64,000 bases of DNA, taken from the NCBI RefSeq assembly GCF_017745095.1, contig NZ_JAGHZZ010000006.1, forward strand, positions 288,926 through 352,925, given 5' to 3'. This DNA is from Sporocytophaga sp. Lineage in GTDB: Bacteria > Bacteroidota > Bacteroidia > Cytophagales > Cytophagaceae. Positions 35,185 through 43,913 of this stretch are shown here, piece by piece (positions within the stretch are counted from its first letter, which is position 1; every line of letters starts with the position of its first letter). Position numbers and translations under genes: made by a program. The notes beneath the pieces are model-generated. The model saw only the letters and a program-made list of their open reading frames with translations. It was not told the DNA's origin and ran no database searches.

Positions 35185-36324
35185 TTATAATTTCGAATAA
35201 AAGTCTTTAACAAATTGAATAACCTGATTCACCTCTTCATCCTTAATGGATGTAGAACAAGGAAGGCTCACACATGCCTGATATACTTCCTGTGAAATAT
35301 CATTATGAGTAAAATAAAGATCTTTTTCCATCATTGGCAATCGATTCATAGGTACCCAAAATGATCTTGCTTCTATACCTTTAGATCTCAGAAAAGCAAT
35401 TAATTCAGCCTTCCTAGGAACTTTTGCTGTAAACAACCAATGATTGGGCTCCACCCCCTCAATCACCTCCTGAGTTTTAAATCCTTCAATAAAAGATAAC
35501 TCATTTTTATACATCTGAGCTACTTCTTTTTTTCTTTTGATGAATGCATCCAATTGCTCCATTTGAGCTACTCCCATGGCTGCCAGGATATTTACAAGCC
35601 TGTAATTATAACCTGTTTCATCATGATAATATTCATTTGGGTCAGCTTTTGCCTGGGTGGTAAGATGTTTTGCTTTAGCCGCCAGTTTCTCATCGTTGGA
35701 GAGGATCATACCTCCGCCTCCGGTAGAAATAATTTTATTACCATTAAAGCTGCTGGTTCCGAATAACCCAAAGGTACCTGCGTGTTTGCCACGAAACTTG
35801 CTGCCTAATGCTTCTGTAGAATCTTCAACAATTGTCAATCTATATGTTTGAGCTATTCTGATAAATTGATCCATGTCACACATATTACCCAACACGTGAA
35901 CTGGTACAATTGCTCTTATCCTTCTGTTTAATTTTTTATGGTAACTAAAGTCTTCTCTTATTTCAGTTTGCGTTTGAAGAAATTCCTCAAGCAATCTAAG
36001 ATCCATTTGCCAGGTGTTACTGTCAACATCTATCATGATAGGATCTGCCCCTGTATATTTAATCGCATTAGCTGTAGCGACAAAAGTAATATTAGGAATG
36101 ATAATCAAATCTCCCCTTTCAACTCCGGCTAACTGGAGACTTATATGAAGCGCTGCAGTTCCGTTGGAAGTAGCAACAGCATACTTTGCCCCGGTATAAT
36201 CAGCAAGAGTTTTCTCAAATTTAGTTACATAGCTTCCAACAGAAGAAACCCAATTGGTATCAAGACATTCTTTAATGTATGTCCATTCATTTCCTGAAAT
36301 ATTTGGTACTGAAAGAGGGATCAT
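35185..36324 (-). CDS. legC: LegC family PLP-dependent sugar aminotransferase
   Basis: A 379-aa DegT/DnrJ/EryC1 aminotransferase, fold type I. Visible are SNGTAALHISLQLAG near residue 60, the PVHVLGNMCDMD active-site Asp region near 150, and SFNGNKIISTGGGG near 190 holding the PLP lysine. It should transfer an amino group from glutamate to the 4-keto sugar made by LegB. The order legB-legC-legH fits the pathway order. Confidence 0.9.
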   Translation of the reverse strand: MIPLSVPNISGNEWTYIKECLDTNWVSSVGSYVTKFEKTLADYTGAKYAVATSNGTAALHISLQLAGVERGDLIIIPNITFVATANAIKYTGADPIMIDVDSNTWQMDLRLLEEFLQTQTEIREDFSYHKKLNRRIRAIVPVHVLGNMCDMDQFIRIAQTYRLTIVEDSTEALGSKFRGKHAGTFGLFGTSSFNGNKIISTGGGGMILSNDEKLAAKAKHLTTQAKADPNEYYHDETGYNYRLVNILAAMGVAQMEQLDAFIKRKKEVAQMYKNELSFIEGFKTQEVIEGVEPNHWLFTAKVPRKAELIAFLRSKGIEARSFWVPMNRLPMMEKDLYFTHNDISQEVYQACVSLPCSTSIKDEEVNQVIQFVKDFYSKL

Positions 36325-36372
36325 TTTTAGAATTGCTTCAGAGAAGCTTATTTCAATTTACTAAGTTTAAAA

Positions 36373-37371
36373 TCAAATATTGTAGATATCAGTCTTATAT
36401 CTTGCCAGATTAGATGGTTCCGAAAACCATTTAATAGTTTCTGCTAATCCGGAATCCAAGGTATAGTCAGGCTTCCAATTGGTAAGTTCCTTAATTTTCT
36501 TATTACTCCCGAACAAACGCTCTACCTCACTTTTTTCAGGTCTGAAACGCTGCTCGTCCGTAATAATTTTCGCTTTCTCGTTGATCTGACTGATGAGTTT
36601 TTGCGCTAAATCTCCCACAGAAATCTCTTCCTGCATTGCTATGTTTACCTCTTCACCGATGGTTGCATCAGCCTTTGCAATTTCAATAAATCCTTTTGCT
36701 GTATCCTTAACAAATAACAAATCTCTTGTCGGATGTAGAGAGCCAAGCTTGATCTCATTTTTACCAGCAAGCAATTGTGTGATAATTGTAGGAATTACAG
36801 CCCTTGCTGACTGTCTCGGACCATAAGTATTAAATGGACGAACAATAGTTACAGGTACTCCAAAGCTTCTGTAAAATGAATCTGCGATATAATCTGCTCC
36901 AATTTTGGTGGCAGAATATGGTGATTGCCCCTGACGGGCATGTTTTTCATCTATTGGCACATAAAGAGCAGTTCCGTACACTTCTGAAGTTGAAGTTACC
37001 AATACCCTCTCAACACCAAGCTCTTTAGCAGCCTGAACGATATTAAGAGTGCCTTTTACATTCGTATCAATATAAGTATCCGGAGAATGATAACTGTAAG
37101 GGATAGCGATAAGTGCTGCAAGGTGAAAAACAACTTCAATATCTTTCATTGCATTTTTTACGCCATGCGGATCTCTTATATCTCCTGCAATTATTTCAAG
37201 TTGAGCAAGTTTTTCTTTAGGAAATGAATCAAGCCATCCCCAAGAGTTAAATGAGTTGTAATATACAAATGCCCTGACCTTGCAGCCTTCTTCCAATAAC
37301 TTTTCTACCAGATGACTTCCTATAAACCCGTCTGCTCCCGTAATCAGGACTTTCTTGTTTTTTAACTCCAT
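36373..37371 (-). CDS. legB: NAD-dependent GDP-GlcNAc 4,6-dehydratase, LegB type
   Basis: A 332-aa short-chain dehydrogenase/reductase and first gene of the operon. The NAD site is LITGADGFIGSHL at residues 9-21, the Asp pair AGDIRD lies near 63, TSTSEVYG near 127 and the catalytic YSATK near 152. It makes the 4-keto-6-deoxy sugar that LegC aminates. The upstream 288-336 bp must hold the promoter, but I see no clear TAnnTTTG on the minus strand there. Confidence 0.9.
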   Translation of the reverse strand: MELKNKKVLITGADGFIGSHLVEKLLEEGCKVRAFVYYNSFNSWGWLDSFPKEKLAQLEIIAGDIRDPHGVKNAMKDIEVVFHLAALIAIPYSYHSPDTYIDTNVKGTLNIVQAAKELGVERVLVTSTSEVYGTALYVPIDEKHARQGQSPYSATKIGADYIADSFYRSFGVPVTIVRPFNTYGPRQSARAVIPTIITQLLAGKNEIKLGSLHPTRDLLFVKDTAKGFIEIAKADATIGEEVNIAMQEEISVGDLAQKLISQINEKAKIITDEQRFRPEKSEVERLFGSNKKIKELTNWKPDYTLDSGLAETIKWFSEPSNLARYKTDIYNI

Positions 37372-37707
37372 TTGTCTTTAAGTATTGACTCAAAAATTAT
37401 TTTTTAGATTTCAGGTGAACTGTATACCTAATGTGATAGTTTCAATTTAAGCAAGGAATTCAATCCTCTATAAGTTCACCCTTTGTAAGAGAGTAAACTT
37501 ACAAATTTTGAATAAAATTCGCTCTTCTATTCGGATTTAAATAATTCTTCTTCTCCTATTCCCCATAGAATTCAACTTCTCGGGCCCATTATAGCGAATA
37601 CAGGAAGCAGATTCGACGATTTTCATTACTTAAATTACTTTTAAGTAAATGTATTACCTTTGCCTTCAGTCTCACATGGTAAGTTACAAAAGTACATTAA
37701 ATTAATT
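37372..37707. other. 336-bp divergent intergenic region
   Basis: It lies between legB (minus) and the glycosyltransferase (plus) and must carry both promoters. The plus-strand -7 box is at 37655-37662. I see no ORF, RNA gene or strong terminator; several short AT-rich inverted repeats are present but none stands out. Confidence 0.5.
37655..37662 (+). promoter_or_regulatory. -7 box that moves the start of the glycosyltransferase
   Basis: TACCTTTG fully matches TAnnTTTG. It overlaps a TTG at 37660 that would otherwise be taken as start, so translation more likely begins at ATG 37708. A clear -33 TTG is absent. Confidence 0.45.
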
Positions 37708-38880
37708 ATGCCTGATAATAGTAGAAAAGAGAAGTGGGTAACAATTGTAAACAGACATTATCCTCCCAATCCTGGCATAACTGGTGAATCGGCCTGGGAC
37801 CTTGCAAAATACTTGATAGACCATTACAATATTCAGGTACAGATAGTCCATGTACTACGAAATGATGATGGCGGAGGCGCTGTCAGATCTCCTATTGGAA
37901 AAATTGTTTCCATTCCAACTTTATATAAGGGAAAAAATGAAGGCTTGAAATCTCTTGCCGGATTTCTTGATGGTTTATTTCTGATTCTTAAAACCCTTTT
38001 TGTGAAAAAAGGACCTGTCATTTGCATGACCAGCCCTCCTTTGTTACCATTTTGGGCATCTATTTTCTTTGGAATATTTCGTAAAAAATGGATTTTCTGG
38101 TCAATGGATTTATTTCCTGAAGCTTTTGTCGCAAACAGGAAAATGAAAAGTAATTCTTTCCTTTATAAAATTATCAGATCCATTACTTACAATAACAAAC
38201 CCGAATTGCTGGTTTCATTGGGCCCTAAGCAGGCAGAATATATCCTGACAAATTATAAAAGGCCCCCTCTTGTTACAGTATTGCCATGTGGCGTCTTTAC
38301 AGATTATGAAAAAGACACACAAATTCCTGAATGGAAAAAAGATGACGGAAAAATTTATTTTGGTTATTGCGGGAATCTGGGAGCTCCGCATTCGAAAGAA
38401 TTTCTGAAAGGATTTATTGATACCTTTAATCCGGACAAGCAACATTTAATTCTTGCAGTGTATGGGCCAAAAGCTACTGATATACAAGAATATGCAAAAG
38501 AAAAATCAGGTATAACATTGCTTAAAAATGTACCGAGAAGTCAACTGCATTATATAGATATCCATCTAGTAAGTTTGCTTCCTGAATTTAATCATACAGC
38601 AGTCCCTTCAAAGGCAATTAGTTCAATATGTACAGGAGGTACTGTTTTATTTTACGGAAATGAAGAAGCGGACACATGGTTTATGCTCCAAAAAGCATCC
38701 TGGTTGGTCGATATTAATAAAGACTTAAAAAATCAATTAGTAAACTTTATTGAGGATATTTCACTGGAAGAAGTAATTAGAAAGAAAAAAGACTCTTTAA
38801 TACTTGCTGACCAGTTACATAATATGGAAATATCTGCTTATCAGGAGATAGCGGATCATATAATCCGCTACCACCAGTGA
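37708..38880 (+). CDS. GT4-like glycosyltransferase
   Basis: A 390-aa GT-B-like protein. The opening VTIVNRHYPPNPGITGESAWDLAKYL is the usual acceptor-side start of WbuB-type transferases. The C-terminal half has a YGPKATDIQEYAKE segment and VPRSQLHYIDIHLVSLLPEFNH, but the E-x7-E motif is weak, so the donor is uncertain. The start at ATG 37708 is preferred because the -7 box overlaps the upstream TTG. It reads away from legB and its stop abuts the convergent epimerase gene. Confidence 0.8.
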   Translation: MPDNSRKEKWVTIVNRHYPPNPGITGESAWDLAKYLIDHYNIQVQIVHVLRNDDGGGAVRSPIGKIVSIPTLYKGKNEGLKSLAGFLDGLFLILKTLFVKKGPVICMTSPPLLPFWASIFFGIFRKKWIFWSMDLFPEAFVANRKMKSNSFLYKIIRSITYNNKPELLVSLGPKQAEYILTNYKRPPLVTVLPCGVFTDYEKDTQIPEWKKDDGKIYFGYCGNLGAPHSKEFLKGFIDTFNPDKQHLILAVYGPKATDIQEYAKEKSGITLLKNVPRSQLHYIDIHLVSLLPEFNHTAVPSKAISSICTGGTVLFYGNEEADTWFMLQKASWLVDINKDLKNQLVNFIEDISLEEVIRKKKDSLILADQLHNMEISAYQEIADHIIRYHQ

Positions 38881-39942
38881 TTAAACTCTGCTTTTTAAAC
38901 CATTGAAGATTTCTTCCAGCGTATTAAGCAGATCATATTTATAATTCCAACCAGGATAGTGATTCTTAAATTTAGATAAATCGCTGATGTACCAGATATG
39001 ATCGCCAACGCGTGAAGTATCGGAATATGAATAATTCATTTTCTTTCCTGTAATTTTTTCACAAATCAGGATCGCCTCTTTCATTGAACAATTGGCAAAT
39101 CTTCCTCCCCCAGCGTTATATACTTCTCCCTGACGAGGGTTTTGATAAAAATGCCAAAACATGTTAATCAAATCATAACTATGTATGTTATCTCTGACTT
39201 GTTTTCCTTTGTATCCAAAGATAGTATAATGATCTCCGGTTATTGCACATTTCATAAGGTATGAGAGGAATCCATGAAGCTGTGTACCAGAGTGATTTGG
39301 GCCTGTAAGACATCCTCCTCTGAAAACACCTGTCTTCATTCCAAAATATTTTCCATATTCCTGCACCAATATATCAGCAGCGACTTTAGATGCGCCAAAA
39401 ATAGAATGCGTTGACTGATCAATAGTCATATGCTCATCTATACCATTTTTGAAATATGGATGCTCTTGGTTTATTTCCCACCTATTTTCTAATTCCACCA
39501 GAGGTAGAAAATTCGGAGTGTCTCCATATACTTTGTTAGTAGATGTAAAAATAAAGACAGCCTCTGTACAATATTTTCTGGTCATTTCCAGCATATTCAA
39601 AGTACCATTGGCATTTACCGTAAAATCTGTAAATGGCTCTTTTGCAGCCCAATCATGGCTTGGCTGTGCAGCCGTATGCAAAACCAGTTTTATATCATTG
39701 CCATATTGAGCAAATAGTTTATCTAATTCTTCCTGATTTCTAATATCAAGGGACTGATGAGTGTAATTCTGATAAGTAGTTTCCAGTCTTTGTCTGTTCC
39801 AATTAGTAGAAGCATTTTTTCCAAAAAAATACTGTCTCATATCATTGTCTATTCCTACTATAAGATCGAATTTATCGCTAAAAAAACTAACCGCCTCACT
39901 CCCAATCAATCCGGCAGAGCCCGTAATCACCGCTATATCCAT
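38881..39942 (-). CDS. CDP-paratose 2-epimerase-like NAD-dependent epimerase
   Basis: A 353-aa short-chain dehydrogenase/reductase. It starts with the NAD motif [14 protein letters not shown], has the catalytic-type [11 protein letters not shown] (a Ser/Thr then ASK, in place of YxxxK) and a conserved [23 protein letters not shown] stretch seen in CDP-paratose 2-epimerases (RfbE). No CDP-sugar dehydratase or other paratose/tyvelose gene is in the window, so the nucleotide sugar may differ. The ATG at 39942 is preferred over a TTG two codons upstream. Confidence 0.82.
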   Translation of the reverse strand: MDIAVITGSAGLIGSEAVSFFSDKFDLIVGIDNDMRQYFFGKNASTNWNRQRLETTYQNYTHQSLDIRNQEELDKLFAQYGNDIKLVLHTAAQPSHDWAAKEPFTDFTVNANGTLNMLEMTRKYCTEAVFIFTSTNKVYGDTPNFLPLVELENRWEINQEHPYFKNGIDEHMTIDQSTHSIFGASKVAADILVQEYGKYFGMKTGVFRGGCLTGPNHSGTQLHGFLSYLMKCAITGDHYTIFGYKGKQVRDNIHSYDLINMFWHFYQNPRQGEVYNAGGGRFANCSMKEAILICEKITGKKMNYSYSDTSRVGDHIWYISDLSKFKNHYPGWNYKYDLLNTLEEIFNGLKSRV

Positions 39943-39948
39943 ATTCAA

Positions 39949-40621
39949 TACTTTATTTACTTTTCCTTGTCTTTTCTATTTTTCAGATTCAGAATAGAGC
40001 TTATTTTTTTACCTAAGCTCCATGTGTGTCGGATTATTTTGAAGGATAAAATAAAATTTTACCAAAGACTTCCGTTGAACCTTATTAACAAAAAATCAAT
40101 ATAATTTTATCCCGAAAGATAGTATATATTTTACATTTTAATCAAAGGTTAAGGGCGATTTAGTCATTAAACGCCTTTTCGCATATTCATTAAAATAACT
40201 TGAAAAAAATCAGCTATTATATATTATAGACAGGCTTATCGTTTCATAAATAATCATCACAAACCATTAAACCACTACCTACCAAATACTTAACTTACAT
40301 TAAAGTTTTTTTTTTGAATTTTAATATATCCTTTATTTGAGAAAATTTTCAGCATTCACATTGCATGAATATTTGAATTGTTTATTTATAATTATTGAAA
40401 AAGGAAAAACAGACCAATTACAAATTATTCACTTATCTTATTTTTTCTGAATAGCTTGATTTTTCAATTTTATTTAAACACATTCGTTTAGGCTTAAAAA
40501 TTAGACCTTGAGTATATATAATTGCTATGAAATTTCAGATTTATCGATTGTTATATTACAAGGATTTTAAAAACATAAAATTTTTTCTTAAAATTGACCC
40601 AGAAAATATAGGTTATAAAGT
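39949..40621. other. 673-bp AT-rich gap, with a possible decayed gene end
   Basis: This is the longest non-coding stretch in the window. Near its left end a minus-strand frame (40106 to 39957) reads 50 codons with one internal stop (40059-40061) and ends in a lysine-rich tail, like the end of a decayed glycosyltransferase; this is weak. A hairpin with arms AAGGGCG and CGCCTTT lies near 40150-40175. The rest, about 40200-40600, is very AT-rich and shows no feature I can support. pfkA begins at 40622. Confidence 0.4.
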
Positions 40622-41626
40622 ATGAAGAGAATTGCGGTTTTCACTTCCGGTGGTGATGCACCAGGTATGAACGCTTGTATAAGAGCTGTAGTTAGATCAG
40701 CGCATTACTTTGGTTTAGAAGTATATGGAATTTTGAAAGGTTATGACGGAATGATCCATGGTAATCTTATCGAAATGGATGACAGATCGGTAAGTAACAT
40801 CATTCAAAGAGGTGGAACCATCTTAAAGTCAGCCAGAAGTGAAGAATTCAGAACTGTAGAGGGAAGAAAGAAAGCCTACGAGAATATTAAAAAATTTGGT
40901 ATCGACGGATTAGTTGGAATTGGAGGAAACGGAACATTTACCGGTGCTGAAATTTTTTACAATGAATATCAGATACCTTGCGTTGGAGCTCCTGGAACAA
41001 TAGATAACGACCTTTATGGTACCGACTTCACTATTGGTTATGATACCGCAGTTAATACTGCTCTTTCAGCGATAGACAGAATCAGAGATACAGCGGATGC
41101 TCACGAAAGAATATTCTTTATTGAAGTAATGGGTCGCGATACAGGTTATATTGCAGTAAGATCTGCTATAGCAGGTGGAGCCGAAATGTCTGTAATGCCT
41201 GAAACTAAAAACTCTGTAAAAGAAGTAATTCAGAAATTAAAACACGGGACAAGCCAGTCTAAAGCTTCTCACATTATCATAGTTGCAGAAGGCCATGAAG
41301 TAGGAAGGGCTCAGAATATCGCTGATAAAGTGAAAAAAGAACTACCTGAACTTGATGCAAAAGTAACAACTTTAGGTCACGTACAAAGAGGTGGAGCACC
41401 TACAGCTGCAGACAGAGTGCTTGCAAGCAGATTAGGACTTGGCGCTGTTGAAGGATTAATTAAAGGAAAAACCAATGTAATGGCTGGGGTAATCAACAGA
41501 ACATTGTGCTACACTCCATTCAAAGATACTATTACCAAGAAAAAGCCAATTAACAAAGAGCTTATCCGTATCGTTGAAATTTTGAATGGTAGAAAATACC
41601 ATAATATAGAAAGAGAAATTTTATAA
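40622..41626 (+). CDS. pfkA: 6-phosphofructokinase
   Basis: A 334-aa ATP-type phosphofructokinase of glycolysis. It has TSGGDAPGMNACIRA at the N terminus, the substrate segment PGTIDNDLYGTDFTIGYDTA with catalytic Asp127, MGRDTGYIA and a late GHVQRGG. The ATP-binding GGDGT motif reads GGNGT, so residue 103, the Mg-binding Asp in the E. coli enzyme, is Asn; Gly104 (ATP rather than PPi type) is kept. It is monocistronic, with a long AT-rich leader and a strong terminator. Confidence 0.93.
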   Translation: MKRIAVFTSGGDAPGMNACIRAVVRSAHYFGLEVYGILKGYDGMIHGNLIEMDDRSVSNIIQRGGTILKSARSEEFRTVEGRKKAYENIKKFGIDGLVGIGGNGTFTGAEIFYNEYQIPCVGAPGTIDNDLYGTDFTIGYDTAVNTALSAIDRIRDTADAHERIFFIEVMGRDTGYIAVRSAIAGGAEMSVMPETKNSVKEVIQKLKHGTSQSKASHIIIVAEGHEVGRAQNIADKVKKELPELDAKVTTLGHVQRGGAPTAADRVLASRLGLGAVEGLIKGKTNVMAGVINRTLCYTPFKDTITKKKPINKELIRIVEILNGRKYHNIEREIL

Positions 41627-41630
41627 TAAT

Positions 41631-41661
41631 AAAAAGCCCCCGACATGTCGGGGGCTTTTTT
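41631..41661. terminator. Strong bidirectional terminator between pfkA and miaA
   Basis: A perfect palindrome AAAAAGCCCCCGACATG and its complement (41631-41661), GC-rich in the core and flanked by A and T runs. It serves pfkA (plus) and the minus-strand miaA unit (stop at 41716). Confidence 0.92.
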
Positions 41662-41715
41662 ATTACTCTCAGAGGCGCCATTGATGGCATATCAAAACCA
41701 TGATAGAGATACACT

Positions 41716-42633
41716 TTAAGCTTTCTGCCTTCCGCTTTCAGCTTCAATAAAATCAATAATCTCAGCTTTCTGTACCGGATTAAACCAGCGATATTCTTTA
41801 TCTTTTTTAAACCAGGTTAACTGACGTTTCGCATACCTTCTTGAGTTCCGCTTCAGCAAACGAATCATTTCTTCCCGGTCATAAATTCCATCAAAAAAAT
41901 CAAAAACCTCCTTATATCCTACTGTTTGTAATGCATTCATACTTTTGTATTGAATTAATGCTTTCACCTCATCTTCCAAACCTGCTTCCAACATAAAATC
42001 CATGCGGCGATTTATTCTTTCATATAATTCTTCTCTTGGTCGCTCCAGTCCTATTTTTATAATTTCAAAGTTTCTGGATGCCTTTTCATTTTTTCTGTAA
42101 AAAGAAAATGGAACACCAGTACTTCTGATCACTTCAAGAGCTCTTAGTATTCTTTGATGATTCGCCTTATCGACCTGTTCATAATAAACAGGATCAGACT
42201 TCTTTAATTCTTCCAATAAAGGAGAAAGCCCATTATCTGATAATTCAGAAACCAATTGATTCCTCGTTTCCTCTTCCACCTGAGGCATTTCGTCAAATCC
42301 TTCACAAACAGCCTTGATATATAATCCCGAACCGCCTGTAAGAATCAAATAATCCTTTTCTGTAAAAAGATGATCAATTAATTTTAAAGCTTCCTCTGAG
42401 TATAATCCTGCATTAAATGGCTCTGCAATGGAATGACTGTTGATAAAGTAATGAACAACACCTTGCATTTCAGCTATAGAAGGCTTGGCGGTCCCTATGC
42501 TCATTTCTTTGAAGAACTGCCTTGAATCAGCTGATATCACCGGAACTTCAAAATACTGTGCTAGTTCGACACAAAGGTCAGTTTTGCCGACTGCAGTCGG
42601 TCCTGCAATTACAATAAGATATTTACTTCCCAC
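41716..42633 (-). CDS. miaA: tRNA dimethylallyltransferase
   Basis: MiaA adds a dimethylallyl group to A37 of tRNAs that read UNN codons. The P-loop is IAGPTAVGKTDL near residue 7, then ISADSRQFFKEM, GGSGLYIKA near 95 and a C-terminal TVGYKEVFDFFDG and RYAKRQLTWFK. The frame runs up to a TTG at 42657, overlapping the next gene by 35 bp. GTG at 42633 has AAAAGG about 6 nt upstream, gives the usual family length (305 aa) and overlaps by 11 bp, so it is chosen. It follows the glycosyltransferase gene in one transcript. Confidence 0.93.
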   Translation of the reverse strand: MGSKYLIVIAGPTAVGKTDLCVELAQYFEVPVISADSRQFFKEMSIGTAKPSIAEMQGVVHYFINSHSIAEPFNAGLYSEEALKLIDHLFTEKDYLILTGGSGLYIKAVCEGFDEMPQVEEETRNQLVSELSDNGLSPLLEELKKSDPVYYEQVDKANHQRILRALEVIRSTGVPFSFYRKNEKASRNFEIIKIGLERPREELYERINRRMDFMLEAGLEDEVKALIQYKSMNALQTVGYKEVFDFFDGIYDREEMIRLLKRNSRRYAKRQLTWFKKDKEYRWFNPVQKAEIIDFIEAESGRQKA

Positions 42634-43717
42634 TTTCAACCTTTTTATAAAAATCAATAAGTGCCTCTGATTCCTTTTCCCAATTGAAAACTTTTCTTGC
42701 TTTCATAGCATTCTCCTTGATTTCATCATAAAGCGCAGGCTCGTTAAGCAATCTATTGAAAGCCTTTACTATTTCTTCGTGTTTAAGGTCAATCAATAAA
42801 GCAAAGGAATATACATCATTAAGATGTTTGTATTCCGGAAAATTTATTGTTACCTGCGGTATTCCGGCCATCATGTAATCAAAAAACTTATTAGCAAGTG
42901 AATAGTAGTAACTTGCCCCTCTGTTTTCCAAAAGCAATACACCGGCATATGCTTTACGAATAATTTCCTTTAATTTTTCAGGTTCTACATAACCCAGAAA
43001 TTTCACTTTACCATCGAGGTTCATATCCTTTGCTTTAGCCTTCAAGCTTTCAAACATTTCTCCATCTCCGCAGATATAAAGGCTGCAATTGATTTCAGGC
43101 ATTGCATTAAGCATTTGTTCAATACCTCTTCCTTCATTTACTGCTCCTGCATATACTATATATTTTTCTTTTGATGTGTCAGGATCAACCGGCATGTACA
43201 AAGGAAGATTTCTTATCAAAGAAAAATTAACTCCAGGATATCTTTCTTCAAAAATTCTCTTCACTCCTTCACTCACAGTATATGAATACTTTACTCTTGG
43301 CACTATATAACTTTCAAGCTTCAGCCACATAGACCTAACAAATGGTCTTCTGACAACTTCAATCACCTCTGTAAATAACTCATGAGCGTCATACACCAAA
43401 GGTTTATTTTTTAACTTCGAAACAACATAACATGGTAGAATTGTATCGAGATCAATCGCGCAGATTATATCTGCCTTGCTGAATATCAGAAATAATAAAA
43501 GACGAAAATTATATTCCAGATAAAAAAGCTTCCCGTTTTCAAAAAAACAATCAAGCCTCTTTTGCTCAAACAATTGATGTTTTAACTCTATAGATTTTTT
43601 TCTTTTCCTACCTACCAGAAGAACAGAATGCCCGGCCTTGGCCAATGTGGATGAAATCCTTTGCATTCTTTGGTCATAAGAAAGATCGTTTGTTACCGTA
43701 AAAATGATTCTGGCCAT
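42623..43717 (-). CDS. GT4 family glycosyltransferase
   Basis: A 364-aa GT-B protein. It opens with RIIFTVTNDLSYDQRMQRI, a start common in Bacteroidetes GT4 proteins, and the C-terminal domain has YAGAVNEGRGIEQML near 190, LYICGDGEMFESL near 220 and an E-rich region (ENRGASYYYSLANKFFDYMMAGIP). The substrate is unknown; a surface glycan is probable. It is cotranscribed with miaA, an odd pairing likely due only to genome packing. Confidence 0.87.
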   Translation of the reverse strand: MARIIFTVTNDLSYDQRMQRISSTLAKAGHSVLLVGRKRKKSIELKHQLFEQKRLDCFFENGKLFYLEYNFRLLLFLIFSKADIICAIDLDTILPCYVVSKLKNKPLVYDAHELFTEVIEVVRRPFVRSMWLKLESYIVPRVKYSYTVSEGVKRIFEERYPGVNFSLIRNLPLYMPVDPDTSKEKYIVYAGAVNEGRGIEQMLNAMPEINCSLYICGDGEMFESLKAKAKDMNLDGKVKFLGYVEPEKLKEIIRKAYAGVLLLENRGASYYYSLANKFFDYMMAGIPQVTINFPEYKHLNDVYSFALLIDLKHEEIVKAFNRLLNEPALYDEIKENAMKARKVFNWEKESEALIDFYKKVESGK

Positions 43718-43877
43718 TGCCTATTTTTTTGCAAATTAAAAATTGTAGCCTGAATTATTGTAAGATATATTAACTGAAAAATATTTTTTAAGGAACACAC
43801 GCAAAACACTTTAAAAACCAACAAATTAGAAACACAGGCTTTTTAGCGTAAAAAAAGTTTTTATAGATCAAATTGAT

Positions 43878-43885
43878 TATATTTG
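43878..43885 (+). promoter_or_regulatory. -7 box for the hybrid kinase operon
   Basis: TATATTTG fully matches TAnnTTTG, 28 nt before the ATG at 43914. The -33 position is AT-rich without a clear TTTG. Confidence 0.4.
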
Positions 43886-43913
43886 TTTAAGTCGATCCAT
43901 CCTCTGAGTACCC

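Noticed and set aside
26104..37371. Reading the cluster as a pseudaminic acid pathway
   Set aside because: The epimerase is the hydrolysing NeuC/LegG type and the first dehydratase is LegB-like, with PtmE present; the PseB/PseG pattern is absent.
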